DNA of 64,000 nt from Mycobacteroides immunogenum (GTDB lineage: Bacteria > Actinomycetota > Actinomycetes > Mycobacteriales > Mycobacteriaceae): the NCBI RefSeq assembly GCF_001605725.1, contig NZ_CP011530.1:4092001-4156000 (forward strand), written 5' to 3'. Numbering within the stretch: the first letter of the stretch is position 1; each line of letters opens with the position of its first letter. Below the pieces are notes generated by a model. That model was given only the letters and a program-made list of their open reading frames with translations, searched no databases and was not told where the DNA came from. Below, one piece after another: positions 63,459 to 64,000 of this stretch. The translations under genes and the position numbers were made by a program.

Positions 63459-64000
63459 TTAATTCGCCCGAAGTGCTCGGCGCCCAACACCAGGAGGGCC
63501 CGCGAACGCCTGCGCAAAGCCGAGCCAGCGCAACGCGTCGTCGCCCTCCGCCGTCACGTCCAGGTCGTCCCGATGCGCACGTTGGGTGACCAGCAGGCAG
63601 AAGTCCTCGGCGGCCCCCGTCACCCGCTGTGCAGCATCCCCGGGTCCCCATGCCCACAGATCTCCGTCGGGGGCGGTGATCTCCACCCGGAAGGCCTCGG
63701 CGGGCGGCGCGAGGTTGTTGATCAAGAATGCGAAGTCACGGGTGCGATACCCGAGGTTGGCGATATGCCGAAGCCCCGAACCCGCAGGCCGTCTCACCCC
63801 CAGGGCATCGGCGACATCGCGCCCATGCGCCCAGGTCTCCATCAGCCGGGCTGTCGCCATGGAGGTAGGGCTCATGGGTGGCCCGAACCACGGAATCTTC
63901 TGCCCCACCGGATACCCCCGAAGCGCCTCGGCAAGTTCTGCGCGCTGGGCAAGCCACTTCGCCAGCAGCTGTTCCCTCGGCCTGTTGGCCGCGTCCGCGG
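63459..64000 (-). CDS. TIGR03084/DinB-like metal-binding family protein, 5' end outside the window
   Basis: At least 180 residues are visible and the frame continues past the right edge. The stretch [33 protein letters not shown] is typical of the actinobacterial TIGR03084 group, related to DinB and mycothiol-dependent maleylpyruvate isomerase. A metal-binding His lies in the ETWAHGRD helix. An internal GTG at 63908 is open, but conserved helical sequence ([19 protein letters not shown]) continues upstream, so it is not the start. Its function is unknown. It is upstream of, and in the same direction as, the SCP2-like operon, separated from it by the operator-promoter at 63438. Confidence 0.78.
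   Translation of the reverse strand, partial: ADAANRPREQLLAKWLAQRAELAEALRGYPVGQKIPWFGPPMSPTSMATARLMETWAHGRDVADALGVRRPAGSGLRHIANLGYRTRDFAFLINNLAPPAEAFRVEITAPDGDLWAWGPGDAAQRVTGAAEDFCLLVTQRAHRDDLDVTAEGDDALRWLGFAQAFAGPPGVGRRALRAN

Overview
The window looks like chromosomal DNA of a rapidly growing mycobacterium, most likely of the Mycobacteroides abscessus/chelonae group. The reasons are high GC content, the order accD5-accE5-maf, a GAP-family lipid-export protein beside a giant peptide synthetase, many FadD, TetR, P450 and WS/DGAT genes, ATGA-coupled operons, and a REP13E12-type HNH gene. The species call is inference.

Positions 1-26737 (minus strand) hold one enormous non-ribosomal peptide synthetase (NRPS). 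It begins at a GTG at 26737 and runs off the left edge. It reads as seven modules: C(starter)-A-T-E, C-A-(N-methyltransferase)-T, C-A-T, C-A-T, C-A-T-E, C-A-T, C-A-T-E(partial). Two lesions break it as given: a 34-nt deletion relative to sister domains at 7820/7821, and one extra base in a G7 run at 6764-6770. Together they restore the frame, but a stop at 7580 lies between them. A 1.1 kb non-coding region separates the NRPS from a divergent GAP-family membrane protein (27839-28600). The pair suggests an exported N-acylated peptide of at least seven residues, different from the four-residue glycopeptidolipid core.

Positions 28605-33109 (minus) hold a PucR-type regulator and a coupled SnoaL-like / acyl-CoA synthetase / KshA-like Rieske oxygenase operon, with two palindromic operator candidates between them. 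Positions 33217-36870 (plus) hold accD5, accE5 and a Maf protein carrying an unusual C-terminal extension of about 360 residues. Positions 36867-39053 hold a TetR regulator divergent from a dienelactone hydrolase and a methyltransferase. Positions 39050-43470 (minus) hold DUF6285, a phosphotransferase-like protein, an acyl-CoA dehydrogenase, gluconate kinase and gluconate permease. A luciferase-like monooxygenase and a 13E12-family HNH gene follow.

Positions 45911-64000 are a catabolic island. One minus-strand operon encodes enoyl-CoA hydratase, an Ltp2-like thiolase, a DUF35 Zn-ribbon protein, FadD, P450 and an alpha/beta hydrolase. A WS/DGAT acyltransferase diverges from it. Next come FadD and an aldehyde dehydrogenase (disrupted by a 1390-bp ISL3-family element with an 8-bp target duplication), a GMC oxidoreductase, a TetR regulator, and an operon of SCP2-like protein, zinc alcohol dehydrogenase and aldehyde dehydrogenase. 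Four copies of a palindrome close to TGACCGnCCGTACnGTCA lie at the promoters of these units, and in three it sits between a TTGACT -35 and a plausible -10. This suggests a local regulon controlled by the TetR protein at 59720-60382, used to oxidise and beta-oxidise an unidentified alcohol, terpenoid or sterol-like substrate.
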